Positions 1 to 8,487 of a stretch of DNA of 64,000 bases are shown here, piece after piece. Location: NCBI GenBank assembly GCA_035524315.1, contig DATKPD010000028.1:27651-91650 (forward strand). The letters run 5' to 3'. The translations under genes and the position numbers were made by a program. The notes below the pieces were generated by a model, which saw nothing but the letters and a program-made list of their open reading frames with translations, was not told the origin of the DNA and ran no database searches. Numbering within the stretch: position 1 is the stretch's first letter; the number at the start of each line of letters is the position of its first letter. This stretch comes from BOG-938 sp035524315. Its GTDB lineage: Bacteria > Pseudomonadota > Alphaproteobacteria > Caulobacterales > Caulobacteraceae.

Positions 1-1507
1 TGTCCTGGTCGCGATCGACCATCAGATTGGCTTGGCGCATCGCCTGCACGTCGATCCGGCCGATGAGCGGCTGAAGCGCCTGGCGCAGGCGGGCGTCGTT
101 CACGCGCCGGGGCGAGATCAGGATCACCGCGTCGTACGATGGCAGGGCGCCCTTGGGATCGGCCAATACCGTCAGGCCGTCGGCGGCGATGCGTCCATCG
201 CTGGAAAAGGCCGAGACCACGTCGGCCTCGCCGTCCTGGAGGGCGCGGTACATAAAGGTGGGGCTGAACGACCGCTGGGCCTTGAACGACAAGCCGTAGG
301 CGCCCCGAAGCGACGCCCATTCCGGCCGGCTGAGGAACTCCAGGTCCGAGCCGAGCGTCAGGTCCGGCGCATGAGGGGCAAGGTCGGCGATGCTGGCGAC
401 CCCCAGCGTGCGCGCCCGATCGCCCTTCATCGCCAGGGCGTAGGCGTTCTCGAACCCCAACGGTCCCAGCAGCTCGACCCCATAGCGCGCCTTGAGTTCT
501 TGCTTGAGGTCCTCGACCATTTCGGCCGGCGGCGAGGCGCCGGCATGGCCCAGAACATTGGTCCATAGGGTGCCGGAATAATCGACATAGACGTCCAGAT
601 CGCCCGACGCCAAGGCGCGGAAGATCACCGCCGAGCCCAGGCCTTGCCGGACGCTCACCCCCGCGCCCGAGGCCTTGAGCCGGTCGCCGATCAGGGCCGC
701 CAGGGTGAACTGCTCGGAGAAGTTCTTGGCGCCAACGACGTAGCGCGCGGGCGCCGCACCCAGGCCCGAGGCCGCCGCCGGCGCCAGGCACGCCAAGGTC
801 CCGGCGATCAGGCCCGCGGCGCCGAGCGCGATGCGGCGCCTGTCGCGCGCGCCCGCCCCGGCCTCGATCAGCCCCAGCAACTGGTCGGCGGCCAGGGCCA
901 GTATGGCCGAGGCCGCGCATCCGAACAGCACGAACACCCAATTCTCGGTCTGCAGGCCGGCGAAGATATAGTCGCCAAGGCTGGTCTGGCCGACGGTGGT
1001 CGACAGCGTCGCCGCGCCGATGGTCCACACCGCCGCCGTGCGCACCCCAGCCATGACCACAGGCGCGGCCAAAGGCGCCTCGATGCGCCACAGACGCTGG
1101 CTCGGCGTCATGCCGACGCCGTCGGCGGCTTCGATGACCGCCGGATCGACGCCGGTCAGGCCCGCGATCGCGGTGCGCAGGATCGGCAGCATGGAATAAA
1201 GCGTCAGAGCCAGGAGGGCCGGCAGGAAGCCGAGCGCCGGCAGGACCACGCCGATGAGCGGGCGCAGGGCCGCCGACAGCGCCAGCAGCAGCGGATAGAA
1301 CAGCGCCAGAAGGGCCAGGCTGGGCACGGTCTGCACCAGGCTCGCCAGGGCCAGAGCCGGCCAGCGCACCCGAGCATGGCGCGCCGCCAGCACCGCGAGC
1401 GGCAGGCTGAGCGCGAGCCCGAGCGCCAGGGCGCAGGCGCTGACCAGCACATGGCCGGCCAGGGCGCCGGGCAGCGCGCGCCACGCCGCCGCGATCTGGG
1501 CGTTCAT
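1..1507 (-). CDS. Osmoprotectant-type ABC transporter permease fused to substrate-binding protein (partial)
   Basis: Translating the minus strand from the ATG at 1507-1505 gives an open frame running off the left edge, so the C-terminus is missing. Residues 1 to about 215 are a hydrophobic BPD-type permease with several membrane segments. The rest is a periplasmic binding domain of the OpuC/ProX (glycine betaine, choline, carnitine) type, starting near the VGAKNFSEQ motif. Such permease-binding protein fusions are known in this family. The start overlaps the stop of the upstream ATPase gene as ATGA, implying translational coupling. The exact ligand cannot be read from the sequence; a quaternary amine is inferred from the family. 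Confidence 0.85.
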   Translation of the reverse strand, partial: MNAQIAAAWRALPGALAGHVLVSACALALGLALSLPLAVLAARHARVRWPALALASLVQTVPSLALLALFYPLLLALSAALRPLIGVVLPALGFLPALLALTLYSMLPILRTAIAGLTGVDPAVIEAADGVGMTPSQRLWRIEAPLAAPVVMAGVRTAAVWTIGAATLSTTVGQTSLGDYIFAGLQTENWVFVLFGCAASAILALAADQLLGLIEAGAGARDRRRIALGAAGLIAGTLACLAPAAASGLGAAPARYVVGAKNFSEQFTLAALIGDRLKASGAGVSVRQGLGSAVIFRALASGDLDVYVDYSGTLWTNVLGHAGASPPAEMVEDLKQELKARYGVELLGPLGFENAYALAMKGDRARTLGVASIADLAPHAPDLTLGSDLEFLSRPEWASLRGAYGLSFKAQRSFSPTFMYRALQDGEADVVSAFSSDGRIAADGLTVLADPKGALPSYDAVILISPRRVNDARLRQALQPLIGRIDVQAMRQANLMVDRDQD

Positions 1508-2280
1508 GGGCGACCCTCCAGCCGCGCGGCCACGCGCTCGGCCATCCGGCGCGGCGCGGCCATCAGGGCCGCGATGTCAGGGTTGTCGCTCGCCAGCAGC
1601 GCGGCGGGGGTATCGACGCCTAGCAGGCGCCCCTCTTTCATCACGGCGATGCGGTCCGCCAGCAGCACCGCCTCCTGCAGGTCGTGGGTGACCATGACCG
1701 TGGTCAGGCCCAGCCGGTCGTGCAGGGCGCGGTAGGCCTGGCCAAGATCGGCCCGGGTCAGGGGGTCGAGCGCGCCGAACGGCTCGTCCATCAGCATCAC
1801 CGGTGGCCGGGCGGCCAGGGCGCGGGCGATGCCGACCCGCTGACGTTGCCCGCCCGACAGCGCGTCCGGCCGGCGCGCGCCATAGGCGGCGGGCAGGCCG
1901 ACCAGCGCCAGCAATTCGTCCACCCGCGCGACGATTTCGCCTTGGGGCCAGCCGAGAAGGCGCGGGGTGATGGCGATGTTCTCCGCCACCGTCATGTGAG
2001 GAAACAGGCCAACGCCCTGGAACACATAGCCGAAGCCTCGCCGCAGAAGGGCCGGCGGCCCGGCCATCACCGGCCGTCCATCCAGACTGACCGCGCCCTC
2101 GTCCGGCTCGATCAGGCGGTTGATGGTCTTGAGCAGGGTCGATTTGCCAGCGCCCGAGCCGCCCACCAGGGCGAGAAAGGCGCCGCGCGCCACATCCAGG
2201 CTTACGTCGCGTACGGCGAAAGTCCGCCGGCCGTCGAACGACTTGCCGATGCGGTCAAGGGCGATGGCTGGAACATCCAT
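1504..2280 (-). CDS. ABC transporter ATP-binding protein, glycine betaine/osmoprotectant family
   Basis: A 258-residue cytoplasmic ATPase that would energise the permease encoded next to it. Walker A (GGSGAGKST) is at residues 40-48, the Q-loop follows at FQ 87-88, the LSGGQ signature is at 141-145, Walker B ends at D165-E166 and the switch histidine is H199. The motif order and length match OpuCA/ProV-type subunits, but there is no C-terminal CBS pair, so it is a short form. It is the first gene of a two-gene unit with the fused permease. The ATG at 2280 follows a region with a strong hairpin (2317-2342) that separates it from the gene upstream. Confidence 0.9.
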   Translation of the reverse strand: MDVPAIALDRIGKSFDGRRTFAVRDVSLDVARGAFLALVGGSGAGKSTLLKTINRLIEPDEGAVSLDGRPVMAGPPALLRRGFGYVFQGVGLFPHMTVAENIAITPRLLGWPQGEIVARVDELLALVGLPAAYGARRPDALSGGQRQRVGIARALAARPPVMLMDEPFGALDPLTRADLGQAYRALHDRLGLTTVMVTHDLQEAVLLADRIAVMKEGRLLGVDTPAALLASDNPDIAALMAAPRRMAERVAARLEGRP

Positions 2281-2316
2281 CGCGCCACGCTAGAGCATTT
2301 TCAGGGGATGCGAAGA

Positions 2317-2342
2317 GCGGGCGGATCGCGCGATCCGCCCGC
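2317..2342 (-). terminator. Strong hairpin downstream of the DUF2171 gene
   Basis: An 11-bp perfect stem (GCGGGCGGATC with its complement) closes a 4-base GCGC loop. It lies directly after the stop of the DUF2171 gene and before the ABC operon, both on the minus strand. No clear T-tract follows, so terminator activity is inferred from position and stem strength. Confidence 0.5.
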
Positions 2343-2352
2343 GGCGCTCAGA

Positions 2353-2586
2353 TCAGTTCAATTCGCTCCAACGGCGCTCGGCTTCTTCGCGTTCGAGCGA
2401 AAGATGCACCTTGTCGTCGATGTAGTCGACCCAGCTCAGCGGCACCATGTGGTGCTTGCCCATGGCTTGCAGATCGAGCTTGGCCAGTTCGATTTCCGAG
2501 CCCTTCACGTGATCCACGCGGCCCACGTGCTTGCCGTCCGAGCCGACGACTTCCATGTGCTCGGTGATCTGATTTGAATCGATCAT
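2353..2586 (-). CDS. DUF2171 domain protein (PRC-barrel-like)
   Basis: A 77-residue soluble protein matching the DUF2171 family, small barrel-like domains related to PRC barrels. Visible are the pattern 'M-x-V-x-G-x-D-G-x-x-V-G-x-V-D' at residues 11-25 and the later H-x-V-P-x-x-W-V segment (about 46-53), both typical of this family. Start ATG 2586 is preceded by an AGGAC-like ribosome site. Its function is unknown; such proteins are often linked to stress or storage conditions. It is a single-gene unit on the minus strand, with a strong hairpin after its stop. Confidence 0.8.
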   Translation of the reverse strand: MIDSNQITEHMEVVGSDGKHVGRVDHVKGSEIELAKLDLQAMGKHHMVPLSWVDYIDDKVHLSLEREEAERRWSELN

Positions 2587-2710
2587 GGTCCTGCCTCTGT
2601 GTTTGGTCCCGCCGGGGGTGCGGGATGCAAGGCAAACGACGCCGCGCTGGTTTTGTTGCCCCTGCTCAGCCTTTGGCGCGGCTGAAAAAACAGCCTAAGC
2701 TGGCCGCGTC

Positions 2711-2902
2711 ATGGGCGATCTGATCAACCTGAACAAGGCGCGCAAGGCGCGGGCCAAGGACGCGCGCAAGGCGGGCGCGGCCCACAACCGCGCCAAGTTC
2801 GGCCAGACCAAGACCGAGGCCGACGCCGCCCGGGCGCAAGCCGACAAGCTGCGCCGCACGCTGGAAGACGCTCGCCGCGAGCGTGACCGGGAAGGCGACT
2901 GA
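2711..2902 (+). CDS. DUF4169 family small basic protein
   Basis: A 63-residue, highly charged protein beginning MGDLINLNKARKAR, the hallmark of the DUF4169 family, which is common in alphaproteobacteria. The rest is lysine, arginine and alanine rich and predicted helical; there is no signal peptide. Its stop is followed five bases later by the TTG of a ribbon-helix-helix gene, the usual partner in this family, so the two probably form one transcript. Function unknown; nucleic-acid association is only a guess from the charge. Confidence 0.8.
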   Translation: MGDLINLNKARKARAKDARKAGAAHNRAKFGQTKTEADAARAQADKLRRTLEDARRERDREGD

Positions 2903-2907
2903 CGGCC

Positions 2908-3120
2908 TTGCTCAAGAAGCGCTCCCTGTCCCTGGCCGGCCACGCCACCTCGCTCGCCCTCGAACCGGAGTTCTGGGCGGTGCTGGACGCCATGGCCGCC
3001 GCCCAAGCGATCAGCCTGCCCGAACTGGTCGCCCGCATTGACGAAGCGCGCGGCGCCTCGCTGCTCGCCTCGGCCTGCCGGGTTGCGGCGCTGGGCTGGG
3101 TCAAGGGGCGCGGCGGCTAA
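2908..3120 (+). CDS. Ribbon-helix-helix domain protein (RHH_4-like)
   Basis: A 70-residue protein with the alphaproteobacterial RHH pattern: a short strand (KRSLSLAGHATSLALE, residues 4-19), then E-P-E-F-W and two helices. These small proteins are predicted DNA binders. The start used is TTG at 2908 because homologous proteins of this type begin with a similar M-L-x-K-R-S sequence and no ATG or GTG lies closer. It follows the DUF4169 gene by five bases, which suggests co-expression. The target is unknown. Confidence 0.75.
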   Translation: MLKKRSLSLAGHATSLALEPEFWAVLDAMAAAQAISLPELVARIDEARGASLLASACRVAALGWVKGRGG

Positions 3121-3200
3121 TCCGTCCCGGCGCCGATGGCGTCCCATGATGGGCCGGCCTATATGGCGTGCTACATTCGTTCCGATTCAGGACCGTCCGC

Positions 3201-5531
3201 TTGCCCGACACTCCCGCTCCCCGCATCAGCGATCTGGCCCGCGCCGCGCCTCCCGCGTCGGCCGGCTTTCTCGAGGGTCTGAACCCCGAGCAGCGCCGCG
3301 CCGCCGAGGCGGTCGAGGGCCCGGTGCTGGTGCTGGCCGGGGCGGGCACGGGCAAGACGCGGGTGCTGACCTCGCGCTTGGCGCACATCCTGGCCAGCGG
3401 CCGGGCGCGGCCGTGGGAACTGCTGGCCGTCACCTTCACCAACAAGGCCGCGCGCGAGATGCGCGAGCGTATCGCCGCCCTGATCGGGCCGTCGTCCGAG
3501 GGCCTGCGCTGGCTTGGCACCTTCCACTCCGTCGCCGCCCAGATCCTGCGCCGCCACGCGGAGTTGGTCGGGCTGAAGTCCAGCTTCACCATCCTGGACG
3601 ACGACGACCAGGAACGGCTGATCAAACAGCTGCTCGAAGCCGAGAACATCGACCTCAAGCGCTGGACGCCGCGCCTGCTGGCCGGACTGATCGACCAGTG
3701 GAAGAACCGCGGCTACACGCCCGACAAGCTGCCGCCCGCGGAGAGCGCGCATTTCGCCAACAATCGCGGCCAGGCGATGTACCGGCAGTATCAGGAACGC
3801 CTGCGCGTGCTCAACGCCTGCGACTTCGGCGACCTGTTGCTGCACAACCTGACCCTGTTCACCGCCAACCCCGACGTGCTGGCCGAGTATCAGGAGCGTT
3901 TCCGCTACATCCTGGTCGACGAGTACCAGGACACCAACGTGGCCCAGTATCTGTGGCTGAGGCTGCTGGCTCAGAAGCGGCAGAATATCTGCTGCGTGGG
4001 CGACGACGACCAGTCGATCTACGGCTGGCGGGGCGCGGAGGTCGACAACATCCTGCGCTTCGAGCGCGACTTCCCGGGCGCGGAGGTGGTGCGCCTGGAG
4101 CGCAACTACCGCTCGACCGAGCACATCCTGGCCGCCGCCTCGGGCCTGATCGCCACCAACAAGGGCCGCCTGGGCAAGACCCTGTGGACGGAGGCCAGGG
4201 GCGGCCAGAAGGTCCAGGTGCGCGGGGTGTGGGACGGCGAGGCGGAAAGTCGTCTGGTCGCCGATGAGATTGAACGCTGGCGCCGCACCGGCCGCAAATA
4301 TCGCGAGGCGGCGATCCTGGTTCGGGCCTCGTTCCAGATGCGCGCCTTCGAGGAGCGCTTCGTGCTGCTGTCGATTCCCTATGTGGTGGTGGGCGGCCCG
4401 CGCTTCTTCGAACGGGCCGAAATCCGCGATGCTCACGCCTATTTGCGCCTGATCCAGTCCGAGGACGACGACCTGGCGTTCGAGCGCATCGTCAACCAGC
4501 CAAAGCGCGGCATCGGCGACACGACCGTGTCCAAGATTCTCCAGCTCGGCCGGCTGAACGGCGTCTCGGCCAGCCTGGCCGCGCGCGGCCTGGTCAACAC
4601 CGACGAACTGGCGGTCCGCACGCGCACGGCGCTGAGCAACTTCCTGCGCGACATGGACCGCTGGCGGCGGATCGCGGCGGCCTCGCCCCATTCGCAGCTG
4701 CTGGAAACGGTGCTGGAGGAGAGCGGCTATACAGACATGCTTCGGGCCGACAAGAGCCCCACGAGCCAGACGCGGCTGGAGAACCTCAAGGAGTTGGTCC
4801 AGTCGTCGGGCGCCTTCGAGGACCTGTCCAGCTACCTCGAGCACGTGTCGCTGGTGATGGACCTGGACCGGGGCGCGGGCGAGGACGCGGTGCAGATCAT
4901 GACCCTGCACTCGGCCAAGGGCCTGGAGTTCCCCCTGGTGTTCCTGCCCGGCTGGGAAGAGGGCGTGTTCCCCTCGCAACGCTCGATGGACGAGAAGGGC
5001 GAGAAGGGCCTGGAGGAAGAGCGGCGCCTGGCCTACGTCGGCATCACCCGCGCGCGCGAGGAGGCGCGGCTGAGCTTCGCCGCCAACCGCCAGGTGTACG
5101 GCCGCTGGACCAGCCAGCTGCCCAGCCGCTTCGTCGACGAACTGCCGATCGCCAACGTCGAGGCCAGTTCCGAGACCGGCTACTATGGCGGCGGCCCCGG
5201 CATGCAGCAGGCCGCTTCGCGCTGGGACGAGACGCCCGCTTTCGGCTCCGGCTACACATCGCCAGGATGGCAGCGCGCTCAGCAACGCAACACTTCGGCC
5301 CGTGGATTCGCCGAGGCGTCGCGCGCGCGCGCCCAGCCGATCGAGGGCGAGGGACGACTGGTGGCGGTCAGCGAACCTTCGGCCAGCGCTTACAAGCGGG
5401 GCGAGCGCGTGTTCCACATCAAGTTCGGCTATGGCGAGGTGCTTGCGGTCGAAGGCAACAAGCTGACCGTGGCCTTCGACAAGGCCGGCGAGAAGAAGGT
5501 GATCGACAGCTTCGTGGAGCGGGCGAGCTAA
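3201..5531 (+). CDS. uvrD: ATP-dependent DNA helicase UvrD/PcrA (superfamily 1A)
   Basis: A 3'-5' DNA helicase for nucleotide excision and mismatch repair. Seen in order: Q-motif region, Walker A (AGAGTGKT), motif Ia (TFTNKAA), the DEYQDTN Walker B box, motif III (GDDDQSIYGWRGA), motif IV (NYRST), motif V (TLHSAKGLEF) and motif VI (VGITRARE), then a variable linker and a C-terminal Tudor-like basic domain. The open frame extends up to a GTG at 3168, but TTG 3201 gives the more natural N-terminus (MPDTPAPR) and is preferred; 776 residues. Its stop overlaps the stop of the convergent gene at 5528. Confidence 0.92.
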   Translation: MPDTPAPRISDLARAAPPASAGFLEGLNPEQRRAAEAVEGPVLVLAGAGTGKTRVLTSRLAHILASGRARPWELLAVTFTNKAAREMRERIAALIGPSSEGLRWLGTFHSVAAQILRRHAELVGLKSSFTILDDDDQERLIKQLLEAENIDLKRWTPRLLAGLIDQWKNRGYTPDKLPPAESAHFANNRGQAMYRQYQERLRVLNACDFGDLLLHNLTLFTANPDVLAEYQERFRYILVDEYQDTNVAQYLWLRLLAQKRQNICCVGDDDQSIYGWRGAEVDNILRFERDFPGAEVVRLERNYRSTEHILAAASGLIATNKGRLGKTLWTEARGGQKVQVRGVWDGEAESRLVADEIERWRRTGRKYREAAILVRASFQMRAFEERFVLLSIPYVVVGGPRFFERAEIRDAHAYLRLIQSEDDDLAFERIVNQPKRGIGDTTVSKILQLGRLNGVSASLAARGLVNTDELAVRTRTALSNFLRDMDRWRRIAAASPHSQLLETVLEESGYTDMLRADKSPTSQTRLENLKELVQSSGAFEDLSSYLEHVSLVMDLDRGAGEDAVQIMTLHSAKGLEFPLVFLPGWEEGVFPSQRSMDEKGEKGLEEERRLAYVGITRAREEARLSFAANRQVYGRWTSQLPSRFVDELPIANVEASSETGYYGGGPGMQQAASRWDETPAFGSGYTSPGWQRAQQRNTSARGFAEASRARAQPIEGEGRLVAVSEPSASAYKRGERVFHIKFGYGEVLAVEGNKLTVAFDKAGEKKVIDSFVERAS

Positions 5532-5911
5532 GCCTGCGCCCGCCACGTCGCGCGGAACACGATCACGGCGAACAGCAGCATCCCGACCCAAATGCCGACG
5601 GATGCGACGGCCAGCGGCGCCATCATGGCCTTGTCGCCCATCAGAAAGCCCGCAAGCGACGGGATCATCAGCAGAAGGCTGGCCAGGCTCAGCCAGAAAT
5701 GCGCCGCGGGTAGCCTGCCGATGCCGGCCTCAGGGATGACACGGTAGACCAGGCCGTAGAGCAGCATCGACACCCAGCCGAGCAAGTTGATGTGCGCGTG
5801 CACCGGCGCGAGGGTCACATCTCCGCTTTTGCCCATCCAAACGCCCAGGCCCATGCCGAGCAGAGCAAACAGCACGCCGAGCTGAAGGAAGCGATCCGAG
5901 ATGCGCGCCAT
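5528..5911 (-). CDS. Small haem-copper oxidase subunit I-like membrane protein
   Basis: A 127-residue integral membrane protein with about four hydrophobic segments. The segment around residues 38-56 (V-H-A-H-I-N-L-L-G-W) resembles CcoN/NorB-type subunit I, where such histidines lie in transmembrane helices, but the protein is far too short to be a complete oxidase. Small stand-alone proteins of this kind are often annotated as cytochrome-c oxidase in Caulobacter relatives. The frame stays open to 6190, but ATG 5911 starts exactly at the hydrophobic domain and is chosen. It converges on uvrD with overlapping stop codons. Role unknown; haem or gas sensing is speculative. Confidence 0.65.
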   Translation of the reverse strand: MARISDRFLQLGVLFALLGMGLGVWMGKSGDVTLAPVHAHINLLGWVSMLLYGLVYRVIPEAGIGRLPAAHFWLSLASLLLMIPSLAGFLMGDKAMMAPLAVASVGIWVGMLLFAVIVFRATWRAQA

Positions 5912-6106
5912 GGTCCCCCCGAGCCCAGATCGCCGGCCGCCGCCGCAGCTGGGCCGCAGAGGATGGGCGCCGCTTGGAGCAGGAGTCAAACGGCCCACAG
6001 CCGCGCTTGGCGAGGTTCGGCGAAATATTTCCCGCTGCGTTTGAACCTCTGGGGCCACAGCGCGGTTTTCCTTGTGGGCGCAGGGCTGGCGCGTTGGAGC
6101 AAGGCC

Positions 6107-6514
6107 ATGATCAGGGCTTTGATCGCTGGATCGGTAGTCGCCTGCGCCCTGGGTGTGGCGGCCGGGGTCAACCTCAAGCCGGGCGTCCATCCCGATGGGC
6201 CAGACCTGCGCGGCGCCGCCGACACCCTCGTGAAGTTCGCGGCGCCGCCGGCCGAGGCGCGGGGCGTCGACGATCAGTATCTCGACTCTTCATCGGCCGA
6301 CGCCCAGCCGCAAGCGGAACAGGTGCTATATGTCCGCTGGGACGGCCGCTGGGTCACCCCCGCCGAGCGCGATGCGGCCCGGGCCCAGGTGATGGCCGCC
6401 TTGCAGGACCAGCCCATGACCACGCCCGCCGGCAACGGCGGGGAAGCGACCGATCCTCCCCCGCCGCCGCTGGTTGTCAGCCTGAATACGACGATGGTGC
6501 GTGCGACGCCCTGA
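6107..6514 (+). CDS. Hypothetical secreted protein
   Basis: A 135-residue protein with a hydrophobic N-terminal segment (residues 3-20) that could be a signal peptide or anchor, followed by a region rich in alanine and proline. The sequence V-L-Y-V-R-W-D-G-R-W-V-T-P-A-E-R is the most conserved-looking part. ATG 6107 is chosen because GGAG lies seven bases upstream and it begins at the signal-like segment; the longer frame upstream has no such support. I do not recognise the family. It stands alone between the CcoN-like gene and prmA. Confidence 0.55.
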   Translation: MIRALIAGSVVACALGVAAGVNLKPGVHPDGPDLRGAADTLVKFAAPPAEARGVDDQYLDSSSADAQPQAEQVLYVRWDGRWVTPAERDAARAQVMAALQDQPMTTPAGNGGEATDPPPPPLVVSLNTTMVRATP

Positions 6515-6628
6515 TTGCGGCGTCCTGATTGGGACTTTGCCGAATTTGCTCTTCGGGCGTCGCCGGGATCTGGCTCAAAGTTTAAGGCGCGAACTTCCGT
6601 CGGGCGCGGAACCCGGCTAACTGACGCC

Positions 6629-7495
6629 ATGACCGAACAAGCCCTGCAGATCATCGCGCGCGGCCCGCGCGCCCAGGCCGAGGCCGCCGCCGACGCCATC
6701 GACAGCGACGCCCTGCTGGAAGGGGCGACCTATTCGATCCTGGAGGAGGACGAGGCGCGCGGAGTCTGGCGCATCGATGCCTTCCCGACCACGCCAGAGG
6801 AGGCGGATCGGTTCACCGAGGTGCTGGGCGGGTTCATCGACCTCAAGGTGACGAAAGAGGCGTTGGCCGACGCCGACTGGCTGGCCATGGCGCTGTCGGG
6901 CCTGCCGCCAGTGCGCGCGGGCCGCTTCTTCATCTATGGCGTGCACGATCGCGGACGGGCTCCGCCCAACGCGGTCAATCTGCGCATCGAAGCGGGCGCG
7001 GCCTTCGGCACGGGCCACCACGGCACCACCGTCGGCTGCTTGCTGGCCTACGACCGCCTGCTCAAGGCCCGCCGCTACGCCAAGGTGCTGGACGTCGGCG
7101 CCGGGACGGGCGTCCTGGCCATCGCTGCCTCGGCCACCGGCGCGCGCCGGGCCATCGGCACCGACATCGATCGGGTCTCGGTGCGCATCTCGCGCGAGAA
7201 CGCCAAGGTCAACGCCGCGAGCGCGCGCTTCATCCACGCCTCGGGCCTGGGCCACGCAGCGGTGCGCGCCGGGGCGCCCTACGATCTGGTGTTCGCCAAC
7301 ATCCTGGCGCGGCCCCTGGTCAGCCTGGCTCAGGACATCAAAGGCGCGCTGAGGCCCGGCGGAGTCGCTATCCTGTCAGGGCTGCTGCGCACTCAGGAGC
7401 GGTACGTTCGCGCGGCGTATCTGGCGCGCGGCTTCCGCCTGGACTTCGCCCTGCGCCGCGACGCCTGGGCGACGCTGGTGTTGCGGCGCGGCTAG
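6629..7495 (+). CDS. prmA: Ribosomal protein L11 methyltransferase
   Basis: PrmA trimethylates lysines and the N-terminus of ribosomal protein L11 using SAM. The SAM-binding motif V-L-D-V-G-A-G-T-G lies at residues 153-161 and is preceded by A-F-G-T-G-H-H-G-T-T, the characteristic PrmA signature; F-A-N-I-L-A-R-P-L follows as the catalytic loop. 288 residues, normal for the alphaproteobacterial form. The open frame extends upstream to 6515, but ATG 6629 gives the expected N-terminal substrate-recognition domain. It lies 38 bp before ddl and may share a transcript with it. Confidence 0.9.
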   Translation: MTEQALQIIARGPRAQAEAAADAIDSDALLEGATYSILEEDEARGVWRIDAFPTTPEEADRFTEVLGGFIDLKVTKEALADADWLAMALSGLPPVRAGRFFIYGVHDRGRAPPNAVNLRIEAGAAFGTGHHGTTVGCLLAYDRLLKARRYAKVLDVGAGTGVLAIAASATGARRAIGTDIDRVSVRISRENAKVNAASARFIHASGLGHAAVRAGAPYDLVFANILARPLVSLAQDIKGALRPGGVAILSGLLRTQERYVRAAYLARGFRLDFALRRDAWATLVLRRG

Positions 7496-7533
7496 TTTTT
7501 CGCGCATAGGGGCCCATCGAACCGGAGCGCCCC

Positions 7534-8487
7534 ATGTCCCTGCCTCTCGCCGGCCGCCACATTGCCGTCCTGATGGGCGGCCTTTCGTCGGAGCGCGACG
7601 TTTCGCTGGTGTCGGGCGCCGCCTGCGCGGACGCGCTGGCGCGGCTGGGGGCGCGTGTGGAGCGGGTGGACGCCGGCCGCGACGTGGCCCAGGTCCTGGC
7701 CCGGTTGCGGCCCGACCTGGCGTTCAACGCCCTGCACGGCGCCTGGGGCGAGGACGGTTGCATTCAGGGCGTGCTGGAGACCCTGGCCCTGCCCTACACC
7801 CACTCCGGCGTCCTGGCGTCGGCCTTGGCGATGGACAAGCACAAGGCCAAGGCGGTGCTGACAGCGGCGGGCGTTCTGACGCCCGGCGGGGGTCTGTTCA
7901 ACCGTTTCGAGGCCGCCAAACGCCATGTCATGGCCCCGCCCTATGTGGTCAAGCCCAACGCCGAGGGCTCCTCGGTGGGCGTGTTCCTGGTGTTCGACGG
8001 CGCCAACAGCCCGCCCCAGGAATTGGCCTCGCCAAGCTGGACCTTCGGCGAGGAGGTGCTGATCGAGCCCTATATCCCGGGGCGGGAGCTGGCCGTCGCC
8101 GTGATGGGCGAGCGGGCCCTGACGGTGACCGAGATCGTGCCCAGCACCGGCTTTTACGATTACGAGGCCAAGTACACCGAGGGCGGCTCCCGCCACGTGC
8201 TGCCCGCGCCGATGCCACAGGGCGCCTTTGAGCGGGCGCTGCGTCAAGCCGAGCTGGCCCACGCCGCACTTGGTTGCCGAGGTCTTACACGTTCGGACTT
8301 TCGTTATGACGAATTTAACGACCTTTTGGTCCTGTTGGAGGTCAACACCCAGCCCGGCATGACGCCGATGTCGCTCGCTCCCGAGCAAGCGGCCCATGAG
8401 GGGCTTTCGTTCGACGACCTAGTGCTTTGGATTGTGGAGGAGGCCGATGGCCGCAGTGATGCGAGGAGGAACCGCCAGCCGGGCTAA
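7534..8487 (+). CDS. ddl: D-alanine--D-alanine ligase
   Basis: A cytoplasmic ATP-grasp enzyme making the D-Ala-D-Ala dipeptide for peptidoglycan. It shows the N-terminal M-G-G-L-S-S-E-R-D-V-S box, the ATP-grasp E-G-S-S-V-G-V loop, the R-S-D-F-R metal/substrate strand and the terminal E-V-N-T-Q-P-G-M-T-P motif. Length (317) is typical of DdlB. It opens the plus-strand dcw half and its 3' end overlaps ftsQ by 41 bp. Codon use changes sharply at 8267-8343 although the protein sequence there is conserved, consistent with an embedded promoter for ftsQA. Confidence 0.95.
   Translation: MSLPLAGRHIAVLMGGLSSERDVSLVSGAACADALARLGARVERVDAGRDVAQVLARLRPDLAFNALHGAWGEDGCIQGVLETLALPYTHSGVLASALAMDKHKAKAVLTAAGVLTPGGGLFNRFEAAKRHVMAPPYVVKPNAEGSSVGVFLVFDGANSPPQELASPSWTFGEEVLIEPYIPGRELAVAVMGERALTVTEIVPSTGFYDYEAKYTEGGSRHVLPAPMPQGAFERALRQAELAHAALGCRGLTRSDFRYDEFNDLLVLLEVNTQPGMTPMSLAPEQAAHEGLSFDDLVLWIVEEADGRSDARRNRQPG
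8304..8318 (+). promoter_or_regulatory. Candidate CtrA box inside ddl, upstream of ftsQA
   Basis: TTAT-N7-TTAA, one mismatch from the CtrA consensus TTAA-N7-TTAA, 129 bp before the ftsQ start. It sits in a low-GC stretch (27 G+C of the 60 bases 8281-8340 by eye count) inside otherwise very GC-rich coding sequence. In Caulobacter crescentus CtrA activates a promoter in front of ftsQA. Assignment is by motif and position only. Confidence 0.5.

Noticed and set aside
2290..2310. TAGAGCATTTTC motif as a dispersed repeat
   Set aside because: Only one clear copy in the window; a related-looking CTAGAGCGCTGTTTT at 30911 differs too much to call a family.
3171..5591. 806-codon open frame antisense to uvrD
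   Set aside because: Mirror frame of a GC-rich gene; the plus strand carries all helicase motifs.
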